Under the pieces are notes generated by a model. The model ran no database searches. It was given only the letters and a program-made list of their open reading frames with translations, and was not told the DNA's origin. Positions 15,767 to 24,383 of a DNA stretch of 52,092 nucleotides are shown one piece after another. Numbering within the stretch: position 1 is the stretch's first letter; every line of letters begins with the position of its first letter. The translations under genes were made by a program, and so were the position numbers. The stretch comes from Paraburkholderia oxyphila NBRC 105797. Lineage in GTDB: Bacteria; Pseudomonadota; Gammaproteobacteria; Burkholderiales; Burkholderiaceae. The stretch covers positions 1-52,092 of the forward strand of contig NZ_BAYD01000068.1 of assembly GCF_000685075.1 (NCBI RefSeq), in the 5' to 3' direction.

Positions 15767-16909
15767 ATGAGGAAGACATGTCTGGCGGGGCTGTTGTCCA
15801 CCCTGGTATTGTGCAACGTCGCACACGCGCAAAGCAGCGTCACGCTGTACGGCATTATTGATGAAGGCCTTGACTTCACAACCAACACGGACGGCCATCG
15901 GGGCTATCAGATGGTGAGCGGTGACACGGTTGGCAGCCGGTTTGGGCTGAAGGGCAATGAAGACCTGGGTGGTGGCCTGAAGGCGGTGTTCCAGTTGGAA
16001 AACGGGTTTGACACCAATAATGGCGAAATGGGCCAAGGTGGCCTGCTGTTCGGCCGCCAGGCTTTTGTTGGCCTGTCGTCGGCGCAGTTCGGTACGCTCA
16101 CATTGGGGCGCCAATACGACCCAACCATCGACATGTGGAGCGGCTACACCGCGGCCGGCAACTGGGAAGGCGACCTTGGTTCGCATCCGTATGACAACGA
16201 CAACGCCGATTGGGATTACCGCATCCAGAACTCCGTCAAGTACGTGTCGCCGACCGTAAGCGGCTTCACCGGCGAAGCCATGTATGGCTTTAGCAACGAC
16301 ACCGGCTTTGCCAACAACCGGATGTATAGCGCGGCGGTTCAGTACCAGATGGGGCCGTTCTCCGCTGTTGCGGCGTATATGTTGACCGACAATGGCGGCG
16401 CGACGTCCGGCGGCGCGGTGCCGAGCGCAACGGTCGTGTTTACGGCGTCGAAGCAGCAGAACATCGACGGTGGTCTGTCATACAAGTTCGGCGACAAGGC
16501 GGTTGTTTCACTCGCGTATTCGCATGTCGACGTGTATAACCCGACCAGCAATGCGTACTTCTCGACCCAGCCGATCGCCGGGACACAGGATTCGTGGAAG
16601 TTCGACAACATCGAAATCAACGGTCAGTACTACTTCCGTCATGACTTCTGGCTGGGCGCTGCCTATACGTTTACGCACGCCCACATTTCGACGGTCACGG
16701 GTAGCTCGGATTCGAACTGGAATCAGCTCTCGCTCATGCTCGACTACGACCTGAGCGCGCGCACCTCGGTGTATGTGCAAGGGGCCTATCAGCATGTGGA
16801 CGGTAACACGGGCCAAGACTTTGACTATGCAAACATCATCGGCTCGCCGGGCCAATCCTCGACGGGCAACCAGATGGTGTATCGCGTAGCCATGACACAC
16901 CGCTTCTGA
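15767..16909 (+). CDS. Burkholderia-type trimeric porin
   Basis: A 380-residue outer-membrane general porin. The signal peptide ends at NVAHAQS, and the mature protein opens with SSVTLYGIIDEGLDF. Family marks are GSRFGLKGNEDLGGGLKAVF, FGRQAFVGLSSAQFGTLTLGRQYDP and the C-terminal aromatic MTHRF needed for barrel assembly. It is expected to form a 16-strand trimeric diffusion channel for small solutes. It is monocistronic, with a long upstream region. It is distinct in sequence from the second porin at 33.3-34.5 kb. Confidence 0.92.
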   Translation: MRKTCLAGLLSTLVLCNVAHAQSSVTLYGIIDEGLDFTTNTDGHRGYQMVSGDTVGSRFGLKGNEDLGGGLKAVFQLENGFDTNNGEMGQGGLLFGRQAFVGLSSAQFGTLTLGRQYDPTIDMWSGYTAAGNWEGDLGSHPYDNDNADWDYRIQNSVKYVSPTVSGFTGEAMYGFSNDTGFANNRMYSAAVQYQMGPFSAVAAYMLTDNGGATSGGAVPSATVVFTASKQQNIDGGLSYKFGDKAVVSLAYSHVDVYNPTSNAYFSTQPIAGTQDSWKFDNIEINGQYYFRHDFWLGAAYTFTHAHISTVTGSSDSNWNQLSLMLDYDLSARTSVYVQGAYQHVDGNTGQDFDYANIIGSPGQSSTGNQMVYRVAMTHRF

Positions 16910-17225
16910 GAAACGGTCTCGAAAAGAGTTTGCGGGTTACGCGGCCGCTTCTCGTGGTCCTGCTTTGCGCGTCGGCGCGCATTGCGGGATCAATCTACAG
17001 ACGAAAGCGGCAATCGCTCAGGATGGCTAACGCACGGTTCCAGCACGCCAGGAATGCAACGCTTCGCAGGTTGGTCCTGCTCGGTATACGTGGCATATCC
17101 GGGATCCTGTATGAGCGGTCGTTCGCGTCCGGCATGCCAAATCCCGACGGGAGCTTAAGCCTGCTTTAAGCGATTACGCGTACGGTTCGAATCTCGAAAA
17201 CCGCTTCCCACTCCGTACTCGAATC
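16910..17225 (+). other. Intergenic region between porin and HtrA-type protease
   Basis: No gene supported. A small imperfect dyad (GCTTAA at 17153-17158 and TTAAGC at 17166-17171) lies about 55 bases before the protease start. A TTG-initiated open frame at 16930-17169 has arginine-rich, non-protein-like content and was not called. Confidence 0.4.
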
Positions 17226-18695
17226 ATGAGCAGCAAAATCCTTTCACGCGGTGCGGCGACCGCCGGTGTCGTTGCCGCACTCGCGGGCGCCTACGCGGTC
17301 GGCCATCACACTGCCGACGCCTCACAGGTCGTCAATCCCGGAAACGGCCCGATGCCGATCGGGTCTGGCGCGAACGCCGGCATACCCGACTTCTCTAACA
17401 TCGTCGCGACCTACGGCCCTGCGGTCGTCAACATCAGCGCCCAGCACATCGGCGGCCAGCCGGATCCGCAAGGCGAAGACAATGGAGACGGCACAGACAG
17501 TGGCGCATCGAGCGAGGCGCTGGGCTCCGGCTTCATCATCAGCCAGGACGGCTACATCCTGACGAACGACCATGTCGTCGACGGCGCGGACGTGGTCACG
17601 GTCAAGCTGAAGGACAAGCGCGAGTTCCGTGCGCGCGTGATTGGCGCCGACAAGCAGTCGGACGTCGCGGTACTGAAGATCGATGCGACGAACCTGCCGA
17701 CCGTCAAGATCGGCGATCCGTCGCGGAGCAGGGTGGGCGAATGGGTCGTCGCGATCGGCTCGCCGTATGGCTTCAACAATACGGTGACGTCCGGGATCAT
17801 CAGCGCGAAGGCGCGCGCGATGCCGGGCTCGGCCTACACGCCATTTATCCAGACCGACGTGCCGGTGAATCCGGGCAACTCGGGCGGCCCGCTGTTCAAC
17901 ATGAAGGGCGAGGTAATCGGGATCAACTCGATGATCTATTCGCGCACCGGGGGCTTTCAGGGGCTATCGTTCGCAATCCCGATCAATGAGGCGATGCAGG
18001 TCAAGGACGACCTCGTGAACACTGGCCATGTGAGTCGTGGCCGTCTTGGCATCGGCGTGGGTCCGCTCGATCAGGCGAGCGCAAAGTCGCTGGGGATGGA
18101 CCGGCCACAGGGCGCGCTGGTCGCGTCGGTGGATCCGGACGGCCCGGCCGCGAAGGCGGGAATGCAGGCCGGCGATGTGATTTCATCGGTCAACGGCACA
18201 CCGGTGACCGACGCGTCCGAGCTGCCGGCGCTGATCGCGCAGCTGACGCCAGGCTCGACCGCGCAGATCGGCGTCTGGCGCAACGGCGGCACGAAGCGAC
18301 TCGGCGTGACGATTGGCGCGCTGTCCGGCGCGACCGGGTCGGCGAACGCGGCCCCAGACGCGCAGACTGTGCCTGCCGAGCCCGCGCCGCCGCAACCGGG
18401 CCATGCACGGCTCGGCGTCGCGGTCCGGCCGCTGACGCCGCAGGAGCAGAGCGACCCGTCACTGTCGTCCGGCTTGCTCGTCGAGCAGGCGCAGGGGCCC
18501 GCGGCGAACGCGGGGATCCAGTCGGGCGACGTGATTCTCGCGGTCGACGGCCACCCGATCGACAGCGTCGATCAGCTCAGGCAGATGATCGCGCAAGCCG
18601 ACGACAGCGTCTCGTTGCTCATCGAGCGTGACGGCGAGCAGATGTCGGTGCAGGTCGATCTGGGCCTGGAAGCGCCAACCGCCTCGCAAACCTGA
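17226..18695 (+). CDS. Periplasmic serine protease of the HtrA/DegP/DegQ family
   Basis: A 489-residue Do-family protease. It has an N-terminal signal or anchor segment (AAGTAGVV-like hydrophobic run, residues 9-25), a trypsin-like domain with triad His116 (TNDHVV), Asp146 (SDVAVLK) and Ser219 (GNSGGP), then two PDZ domains, about 270-355 (LGIGVGPL...AAKAGMQAGDVI) and 395-480 (LGVAVRPL...NAGIQSGDVIL), joined by a Pro/Ala-rich linker. It should degrade or refold misfolded envelope proteins. No strong ribosome site is seen before the ATG. It converges with the TPP decarboxylase, 26 bases apart, and stands just left of the two-component system. Confidence 0.92.
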   Translation: MSSKILSRGAATAGVVAALAGAYAVGHHTADASQVVNPGNGPMPIGSGANAGIPDFSNIVATYGPAVVNISAQHIGGQPDPQGEDNGDGTDSGASSEALGSGFIISQDGYILTNDHVVDGADVVTVKLKDKREFRARVIGADKQSDVAVLKIDATNLPTVKIGDPSRSRVGEWVVAIGSPYGFNNTVTSGIISAKARAMPGSAYTPFIQTDVPVNPGNSGGPLFNMKGEVIGINSMIYSRTGGFQGLSFAIPINEAMQVKDDLVNTGHVSRGRLGIGVGPLDQASAKSLGMDRPQGALVASVDPDGPAAKAGMQAGDVISSVNGTPVTDASELPALIAQLTPGSTAQIGVWRNGGTKRLGVTIGALSGATGSANAAPDAQTVPAEPAPPQPGHARLGVAVRPLTPQEQSDPSLSSGLLVEQAQGPAANAGIQSGDVILAVDGHPIDSVDQLRQMIAQADDSVSLLIERDGEQMSVQVDLGLEAPTASQT

Positions 18696-18721
18696 GTTGT
18701 TGCGAGGCGGCGTGCTTCTAT

Positions 18722-20455
18722 TCAGCGCTGTGCTGCGCCGGTCCGGAGCTGGAGATTCTCGCGGTGCTGCGGGCCGCGCGGACCGTAGTCGAGCTCTGCG
18801 CCCAGGTTGCTGCTTCGCGTGATCGCCGCGGGCGCGTCGCACGGGTCCATGATCGATTCGACGAAAACCAGTTTGTCGTTCGGTGCGGCGAGGGCGGCTT
18901 GCAGATCCCCGCAGGTCCGGGCCACGAACGACTGCACGATTGCACCGGGATGGAGCACTTTCGGCAGATCGGCGTAAGACCAGTTCGCAATATCGTTGTA
19001 GGGTTCGGTCTTGCCGAGGTAGCCGCGTTCGATGGTGTAGCCACCGTTGTTGATCAGCAGGATCGCCGGCTTGTGATCGTGGTGCAGAATGGTCGACAAC
19101 TCCTGTGCGGTGACCTGGAAGGAGCCATCGCCTATGAGCAACACGTGGCGGCGCTCGGGGGCCGCAGTCAGCGCGCCAAGCAGGGCGCCGACCGAATAGC
19201 CAATCGAACCCCAGTTGATCGAACCGATGAAGGTGCAACCCGGCGGAAGCTGCAGCCCGAGCAGGGAAAATGACGTGCCATTGTCGACATACAGGACGTC
19301 TCCGGGCCGCAGATAGTCCTGAACGGCCTGCCAGTAGGCGGCTTGCGTCAGCTTCGCGGCAGCCTCGACGTGCGCGCGAGCGGCTGGCGCGTCAACCGGA
19401 CGCTGAACGTGCGTCGCGACCTGCGTTACGGTCTCGATCACGCCGCGCAGCACTTCCTTGAGCGTCACCGCCTGATAGTTGTCTTCGCCGATGTCCACGG
19501 CATGTGCGCGCGCGTGGATCGTGGCGACGGGCAGCGTTGCCGTGAAATCGCCCGTGGTCACCTCGATCGGCCGGTAGCCGATGGCGAGCAAACAGTCGCT
19601 GCTCTCGATCGTCTCACGTACGCCTGGCTCGCTGCTTTTGCCGCCGTAGATGCCGACGTACTGCGGGTGCGACTCGTCGATTACGCCTTTGGCTGCGTTG
19701 ATCACCGCGAGCGGAGCCTGCAGCTTTTCCGCCAGCGCCACGAGCTCGGGCACGACGTCGAACCGGTCGGCATCCGTATCCACCAGAATCGCCGGTGCCC
19801 TGGCGGCGGACAACTGTTGCGCGAGTGCGGCGATGCACGACTGCAGCCGTTCCGGATCGCCCGGAACGTGGGCAAGAACGAGCGGGGCAGCCGGCACCTC
19901 GATCTCGAGATATGCGATATCCGAGGGCAGTTCCATATAGACCGGGAGCTTTTCGCGCCATGCCGTGAGGATCAGCCGGTCGATCTCGACGACCGCGTTG
20001 CGCGGCGTGATCCTGGCCTGGGCCACCGTCACCGGCGCATAGGCGCGCAGGAAGTGGTCGAAGTTGCCGTCAGCCATGGTGTGGTGCATACCCAGGCCAC
20101 GCTCGATGGAGCGCAGCGGGATCGAACCGCTGATGCAGATGACGGGAACGTGCTCGGCATAGGCGCCTGCCACGCCGTTGAGGGCGCTCAAGGCACCGAC
20201 CCCGTTCGTGACAAGCAGCGCGCCCAGGCCGTTCAGCCGGGCATAACCGTCCGCCGCATAGGAGGAGGTCAACTCGCCCGTGGTGCCGATCCATTCGAGT
20301 GCGCCACTATCGTGAAGTTGTTGCAGGAGTGTGAGGTTGTAGTCGCCCGGCACGCCAAACAAATGACGAATACCGGCTTCCTCGAGGCGACGAAGGAGGA
20401 AGTCGCCAATCGTCATACGTTGGGTGGGGTTAGCCGTGTTTTGCGTGATTTCCAT
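18722..20455 (-). CDS. TPP-dependent 2-oxo acid decarboxylase (pyruvate/indolepyruvate decarboxylase family)
   Basis: A 577-residue thiamine-diphosphate enzyme. It shows the activating glutamate in GTTGELTSSYAADGYAR (Glu61), the tandem histidines GMHHTMADG (His124-His125) that mark PDC/IPDC-type decarboxylases, and the TPP/Mg motif GDGSFQVTAQE ... LLINNGGYTIE near 443-475. It converts a 2-oxo acid (pyruvate, phenylpyruvate or indolepyruvate) to the aldehyde and CO2 in the cytoplasm. Start ATG 20455 has GGGAG six bases upstream. It is divergent from the response regulator, and its own promoter copy (20600-20654) matches that of the regulator, so it is probably in the same regulon. The mRNA leader would be about 140 bases. 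Confidence 0.9.
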   Translation of the reverse strand: MEITQNTANPTQRMTIGDFLLRRLEEAGIRHLFGVPGDYNLTLLQQLHDSGALEWIGTTGELTSSYAADGYARLNGLGALLVTNGVGALSALNGVAGAYAEHVPVICISGSIPLRSIERGLGMHHTMADGNFDHFLRAYAPVTVAQARITPRNAVVEIDRLILTAWREKLPVYMELPSDIAYLEIEVPAAPLVLAHVPGDPERLQSCIAALAQQLSAARAPAILVDTDADRFDVVPELVALAEKLQAPLAVINAAKGVIDESHPQYVGIYGGKSSEPGVRETIESSDCLLAIGYRPIEVTTGDFTATLPVATIHARAHAVDIGEDNYQAVTLKEVLRGVIETVTQVATHVQRPVDAPAARAHVEAAAKLTQAAYWQAVQDYLRPGDVLYVDNGTSFSLLGLQLPPGCTFIGSINWGSIGYSVGALLGALTAAPERRHVLLIGDGSFQVTAQELSTILHHDHKPAILLINNGGYTIERGYLGKTEPYNDIANWSYADLPKVLHPGAIVQSFVARTCGDLQAALAAPNDKLVFVESIMDPCDAPAAITRSSNLGAELDYGPRGPQHRENLQLRTGAAQR

Positions 20456-20599
20456 GGAGGACTCCCAAGATGGATCATTGGAGGAATGTGCGGTACCGAT
20501 GCTGAATCGCACTCCGCGGAAAGCAGGCGCCCATCCCGGCTGTGGTTCTTCACCACCAGCAGCCCGATGCGTAATTCGGTTTGCGGTACGACGGATTCA

Positions 20600-20654
20600 G
20601 AGTCTAGGCGCCGCGCAAAAACAACAGCGTGACTGAGTCATTACAAAAAAATAT
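20600..20654 (-). promoter_or_regulatory. Promoter B: response-regulator-type box driving the decarboxylase
   Basis: Read on the minus strand, ATATTTTTTTGTAATGA starts at 20654, a degenerate second repeat TCAGTCAC starts 18 bases on, and a -10-like TAGACT starts exactly 48 bases from the box start (20606). Spacing is identical to the three other promoters listed at 20680, 28517 and 28561. The GTAA units are 11 bp apart in the better copies, as expected for OmpR/PhoB-type dimers. Confidence 0.6.
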
Positions 20655-20679
20655 CAGGGAGGGGACACGCTGCACTTCG

Positions 20680-20734
20680 TCATTTCCTTGTAATGATTGG
20701 GTAACGGTCCTGATAGCGCGCACTGCCTAGACTG
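20680..20734 (+). promoter_or_regulatory. Promoter A: response-regulator-type box before the two-component genes
   Basis: TCATTTCCTTGTAATGA (20680-20696), TGGGTAAC beginning 18 bases on (20698) and TAGACTG beginning 48 bases on (20728). The two GTAA cores are 11 bp apart, and the second lies where a -35 box should be, fitting class II activation. The regulator ATG is about 80 bases downstream, so the system is probably autoregulated. Confidence 0.65.
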
Positions 20735-20813
20735 CAATGACGCCCGGCTGGTATAGGGGCGCAAACAAGCAGAGAATCAGTGACACGCGCATAGAGTGCA
20801 GGGATCGGACGCC

Positions 20814-21491
20814 ATGAAAATCCTCGTCATCGAAGACGAAGCCAAGACCAGCGAGTACATTCAGAACGGCTTGACGGAAGCGGGCTACGTGGTGGACGTG
20901 GCCACGAACGGCATCGACGGGCTGCACCTTGCGCAGGAGATGGGCTACGACCTGATCCTGCTCGACGTGATGATGCCGGAGATGGACGGCTGGACCGTCA
21001 TGAAAAAGCTCGGCGCGCGCACCAAAACCCCGGTGTTGTTTCTGAGCGCGCGCGGCACGCTAGAGGACCGGCTGAAGGGCCTCGATCTCGGCGCCGACGA
21101 TTATCTCGTCAAGCCTTTTTCGTTTGCCGAGTTGCTCGCGCGCATCCGCATCATATTGCGGCGCGGTCAGCCGCAAAAGCAGGATGAACAGATCTTCGAA
21201 GTCGGGGATCTGCGCGTCGATGTGCCGAAGCGGCGCGTCGACCGGGCCGGCGTGCGCATTACGCTCACCAACAAGGAATTCAACCTGCTGGCGTTCTTTC
21301 TGGAGCATCAAGGTCAGGTGCTATCGCGCGCGCTGATCGCTTCGCGCGTATGGGACATGAATTTTGACAGCGATAGCAACGTGGTCGATGTCGCGGTGCG
21401 CCGGTTGCGGCAGAAAATCGACGACCCGTTCCCCGTTCGCCTGATCCACACGATTCACGGCGTGGGATACCGTTTCGAGTACGAAGCATGA
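20814..21491 (+). CDS. OmpR-family response regulator (heavy-metal CopR/CusR/IrlR type)
   Basis: A 225-residue regulator. The receiver domain has the acidic pair at residues 7-8 (IEDEA), phosphoacceptor Asp51 in LILLDVMMP, Ser78 and Lys100 in DYLVKPF. The C-terminal winged helix includes LTNKEFNLLAFFLEHQGQVLSR and the recognition region SDSNVVDVAVRRLRQKI, ending HTIHGVGYRFEYEA. It is closest in style to regulators paired with heavy-metal sensor kinases. Its stop overlaps the kinase ATG (ATGA). It probably binds the GTAA direct repeats in its own promoter and in at least three other promoters here; that link is inference from position and repeat geometry. Confidence 0.9.
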   Translation: MKILVIEDEAKTSEYIQNGLTEAGYVVDVATNGIDGLHLAQEMGYDLILLDVMMPEMDGWTVMKKLGARTKTPVLFLSARGTLEDRLKGLDLGADDYLVKPFSFAELLARIRIILRRGQPQKQDEQIFEVGDLRVDVPKRRVDRAGVRITLTNKEFNLLAFFLEHQGQVLSRALIASRVWDMNFDSDSNVVDVAVRRLRQKIDDPFPVRLIHTIHGVGYRFEYEA

Positions 21492-22894
21492 AGCGGCTTT
21501 CGCTCACCACGCGCCTTGCGTTGTTATACGCACTCATCGTATTTTCGGCGATGGCGCTGCTCGGGACCTTGCTATACCGCGGCCTGGAGCGGCAGCTAAT
21601 CATGCGCGACGATGCGGCGCTGGTGACGCGGGTGGACCAGCTTCGCACGCTCATGAACGATGTCGACGTGCGCGAGCTGATTCGGGACAAGCCTCATCTC
21701 TTCGCGAACATGCTCGGTAATACCGAATCCCTGCTGATTGTGGGATTTCCGGGTGAAGCCCCTCTCATTACGGTGAATCCGGGGCACAGGGCGGTGCCGG
21801 ACGTGGCGCCTGTGCCGATGAACGCGCCACTCACGCTCGGCGCCGTTCACCATACGCGTGCGGCCGATGGAACGCCGTTCATCTACGTCGCGGCCGCGGC
21901 GCACGCCGTATCCGGCAAGCAGGATCTGCAGATCATCTCCGGCCGCTTGCTGACCGAGCGCACCCAATTGTTGCGGGCATACCGCAATCAGATACTGCTA
22001 TTCGCCTCCGCTGGCGCGATCATCGTCGCCTTGCTTGCGTTTGTCCTTGCCCGCCGCAACATGCAGCCGTTGCGTATTCTCGCTGCGCAAACCGGGGCGA
22101 TCGGCGTCAGCACGCTTTCGACGCGCATTGAGCAGCGCGCCGCGCCGCCCGAACTCGACGCACTGATCGCGGCATTCAACGGCATGCTCGATCGGCTCGA
22201 ACGCGGGTTCACGCAGTTGAAACAGGTCTCCGCGGATATGGCGCACGACCTGCGCACGCCAATTGGCAATCTGCTGGGGCAGACCGAAGTGGGCTTGAGC
22301 CAGACACGCGACACGGCCTACTACCAGCGGCTGCTCGGCTCGAACTACGAGGAGCTGCAACGCCTGTCGAAGATGATCGACAACATGCTCTTTCTTGCGC
22401 GCACCGAGCAGGCCGACAATGCCATCGAGCGCAAGGAAGTGCCGCTTGCCGTGGAATTCGAGCGCATGCAGGAGTATTTCGAAGGTCTCGCGGAGGACCG
22501 CAACGTGAGCCTCGAGTGGCGCGGCGAGGGCCACGTGTGCGCGGACCCGGATCTGCTGCGCCGTGCGTTGGGGAATTTGCTTGCGAATGCCTTGCGGTAC
22601 GCGGAACCGGGCACGGCGATCTCGACCATGGCGGATCAGGGACCGGACGCCACGACGCTCCACGTCGAGAATCGCGGACCGACGATCGAGCCGCATCATC
22701 TCGAACGAATCTTCGATCGCTTCTACCGGGCCGATCCGTCGCGGCATCGGTCATCGGAGTCGAGCGGGCTCGGGCTTTCGATCGTGCGCAGCATCATGCA
22801 GCTGCACGGAGGCACGTGGCACGCTTCGAGCAGCAACGGCGTGACGCGCTTTACGCTGGTGTTTCCGCGGCAGCGCGAGCGCGGGAACCCGTAG
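21488..22894 (+). CDS. Heavy-metal-type sensor histidine kinase
   Basis: A 468-residue membrane kinase. It has a first membrane segment at about 8-31, a periplasmic sensor region of about 130 residues, a second segment at about 168-188, a HAMP linker, the H-box VSADMAHDLRTP (His253), the N-box LLANALRYA, and the G boxes IFDRFYRADPS and SSGLGLSIVRSIM. The layout and the ADMAHDLRTPIGNL motif match the heavy-metal sensor kinase group. The periplasmic part has only a few His residues (for example HH at 121-122), so the signal is not settled. It is translationally coupled to the regulator and 147 bases before the ytcA-mdtNOP operon. Confidence 0.9.
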   Translation: MKRLSLTTRLALLYALIVFSAMALLGTLLYRGLERQLIMRDDAALVTRVDQLRTLMNDVDVRELIRDKPHLFANMLGNTESLLIVGFPGEAPLITVNPGHRAVPDVAPVPMNAPLTLGAVHHTRAADGTPFIYVAAAAHAVSGKQDLQIISGRLLTERTQLLRAYRNQILLFASAGAIIVALLAFVLARRNMQPLRILAAQTGAIGVSTLSTRIEQRAAPPELDALIAAFNGMLDRLERGFTQLKQVSADMAHDLRTPIGNLLGQTEVGLSQTRDTAYYQRLLGSNYEELQRLSKMIDNMLFLARTEQADNAIERKEVPLAVEFERMQEYFEGLAEDRNVSLEWRGEGHVCADPDLLRRALGNLLANALRYAEPGTAISTMADQGPDATTLHVENRGPTIEPHHLERIFDRFYRADPSRHRSSESSGLGLSIVRSIMQLHGGTWHASSSNGVTRFTLVFPRQRERGNP

Positions 22895-23041
22895 GCGCCC
22901 CAAGGGCGGCGGGGCGGCAAACCGCGCTATGATGGGCTGCCTTGAATTGGGAATGCGGGACGCAACCCATTGGTGCGCATGTGGGTTGTTCGTACGAGTG
23001 GAATTCAGCATGTATTCCAGTCACGAAGCGTTGAATATGCG

Positions 23042-23329
23042 ATGAAACAACGTACATGGCCCAGAAGCGCTGTCGTTTGTTCATTCCTGGCTTTCATGCC
23101 GCTTGCGGGTTGCGTGGCCCGCGGCGCGCCGTCCTGGTCGCTCTTCGGCGCGTACTTTCCGTACTGGCTCGTGAGCGCCGTGATCGGCATTGTGGGCGCG
23201 ATCGTCGCGCATCGCGTATTCGTTGGGACCGGCTGGGTTCGCCAGGTGCCTTACCCGCTTTCGGTCTGCACCGCGATCGGTATCGTCGTCGGGGTGCTCG
23301 CGTGGTTGTGGGGAGCGGGGCAGCTCTGA
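23042..23329 (+). CDS. ytcA: YtcA-like small inner-membrane lipoprotein of the MdtNOP operon
   Basis: A 95-residue protein with a lipoprotein signal (lipobox PLAGC, Cys24), then two hydrophobic segments near 36-60 and 72-92. Size, lipobox and position directly before MdtN match YtcA, the first gene of the Escherichia coli ytcA-mdtN-mdtO-mdtP operon. Its role is unknown; an accessory membrane part of the efflux machine is likely. Its ATG overlaps the stop of a 38-codon upstream frame (22929-23045). One base separates its stop from the mdtN start. Confidence 0.8.
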   Translation: MKQRTWPRSAVVCSFLAFMPLAGCVARGAPSWSLFGAYFPYWLVSAVIGIVGAIVAHRVFVGTGWVRQVPYPLSVCTAIGIVVGVLAWLWGAGQL

Positions 23330-23330
23330 C

Positions 23331-24383
23331 ATGAAAATGGCCGGCAAGAATCCTCGACATGCATGGCAGGGCCGCGCGATCGCCGCCGTGATCGTCCTGC
23401 TCGGCGCGGCGGCGCTCGGGTATGCGTACGATCGCTCGTCGCGCTATCCGTCCACCGACGACGCGTCGATCGACGCGGATGTCGTCCACGTCGCCTCGCC
23501 CGTGGGCGGCCGGATCATCCGCGTTCCCGTGGAGGAGAACCAGCATGTGTCGAAGGGCGACGTGCTGTTCGAAATCGACCCGGTGCCGTACCGGCTCGGT
23601 GTCGCGCAGGCCCAGGCCGAAGTGGAACTGGCGCGCGCCTCGCTTGCCACGCGCCGCCGCACGCTGATCGGCGAGACGTCGAACGCGGCCATCGCGGCCG
23701 ATCAGACGCGCCGTGCGACGCACAACTACGACCTCGCGACGCGCAGCGTCGACCGGCTACGGCCGCTCGCGGCGCAAGGCTATGTTTCAGCGCAGCAGCT
23801 CGACCAGGCGGTCGTGGCGCAGCGCGACGCGAGCGTATCGCTCGCGCAGGCGCAGGTGCAGCAGCGCGCTTCCGCGCAGACGATAGGCGACGACTCCGAC
23901 GCCATCGCGGCGCTGCATGCGCGTGAGGCTGCGCTGGCCATCGCCCAGCGCGCGCTCGACGATACGGTCGTGCGCGCGCCGTTCGACGGCTATGTGACGG
24001 GCCTGACGATCCTCGCGGGCGAGACGGTCGCGCCAAACCAGTCCATTTTCACGCTGATTCATTCGGGCGAATGGTTCGCCGTGGCGAATTTCCGCGAGAC
24101 GGCGCTCGGCGCGATCGACGTGGGCGACTGCGCGACTGTCTACTCGATGATCGACCGCAAACAGCCGATGAGCGGCAAGGTGATCGGCATCGGCGCCGGC
24201 ATCATGGACACGGACCGCGTGAACCTGCCGCGCAGCCTGCCGTACGTCCAACAGTCGGTGAACTGGGTGCGCGTGGCTCAACGCTTCCCGGTTCGCGTGC
24301 GCATCGATGCGCCGGTCAACAGACTGGTGCGCATCGGCGCCAGCGCGATCGTCGAGGTCCGGCATGGCCAGTCTTGCCGGTGA
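23331..24383 (+). CDS. mdtN: MdtN-like periplasmic adaptor (HlyD/EmrA family)
   Basis: A 350-residue membrane-fusion protein. It has an N-terminal anchor (residues 14-33), a split biotinyl-lipoyl motif (STDDASIDADVVHVASPVGGRI and later VRAPFDGYVTGLTILAGETV), a coiled-coil hairpin of about 110 residues rich in Ala, Gln and Arg, and a C-terminal beta domain. It would link the inner-membrane MdtO protein to the outer-membrane MdtP channel. It is the second gene of the operon, one base after ytcA, and its end overlaps mdtO by 20 bases. In E. coli the set is implicated in resistance to some dyes and drugs; the substrate here is unknown. Confidence 0.88.
   Translation: MKMAGKNPRHAWQGRAIAAVIVLLGAAALGYAYDRSSRYPSTDDASIDADVVHVASPVGGRIIRVPVEENQHVSKGDVLFEIDPVPYRLGVAQAQAEVELARASLATRRRTLIGETSNAAIAADQTRRATHNYDLATRSVDRLRPLAAQGYVSAQQLDQAVVAQRDASVSLAQAQVQQRASAQTIGDDSDAIAALHAREAALAIAQRALDDTVVRAPFDGYVTGLTILAGETVAPNQSIFTLIHSGEWFAVANFRETALGAIDVGDCATVYSMIDRKQPMSGKVIGIGAGIMDTDRVNLPRSLPYVQQSVNWVRVAQRFPVRVRIDAPVNRLVRIGASAIVEVRHGQSCR

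Noticed and set aside
16930..17169. 79-codon frame between porin and HtrA gene
   Set aside because: TTG start without ribosome site, arginine-rich content, no family resemblance.
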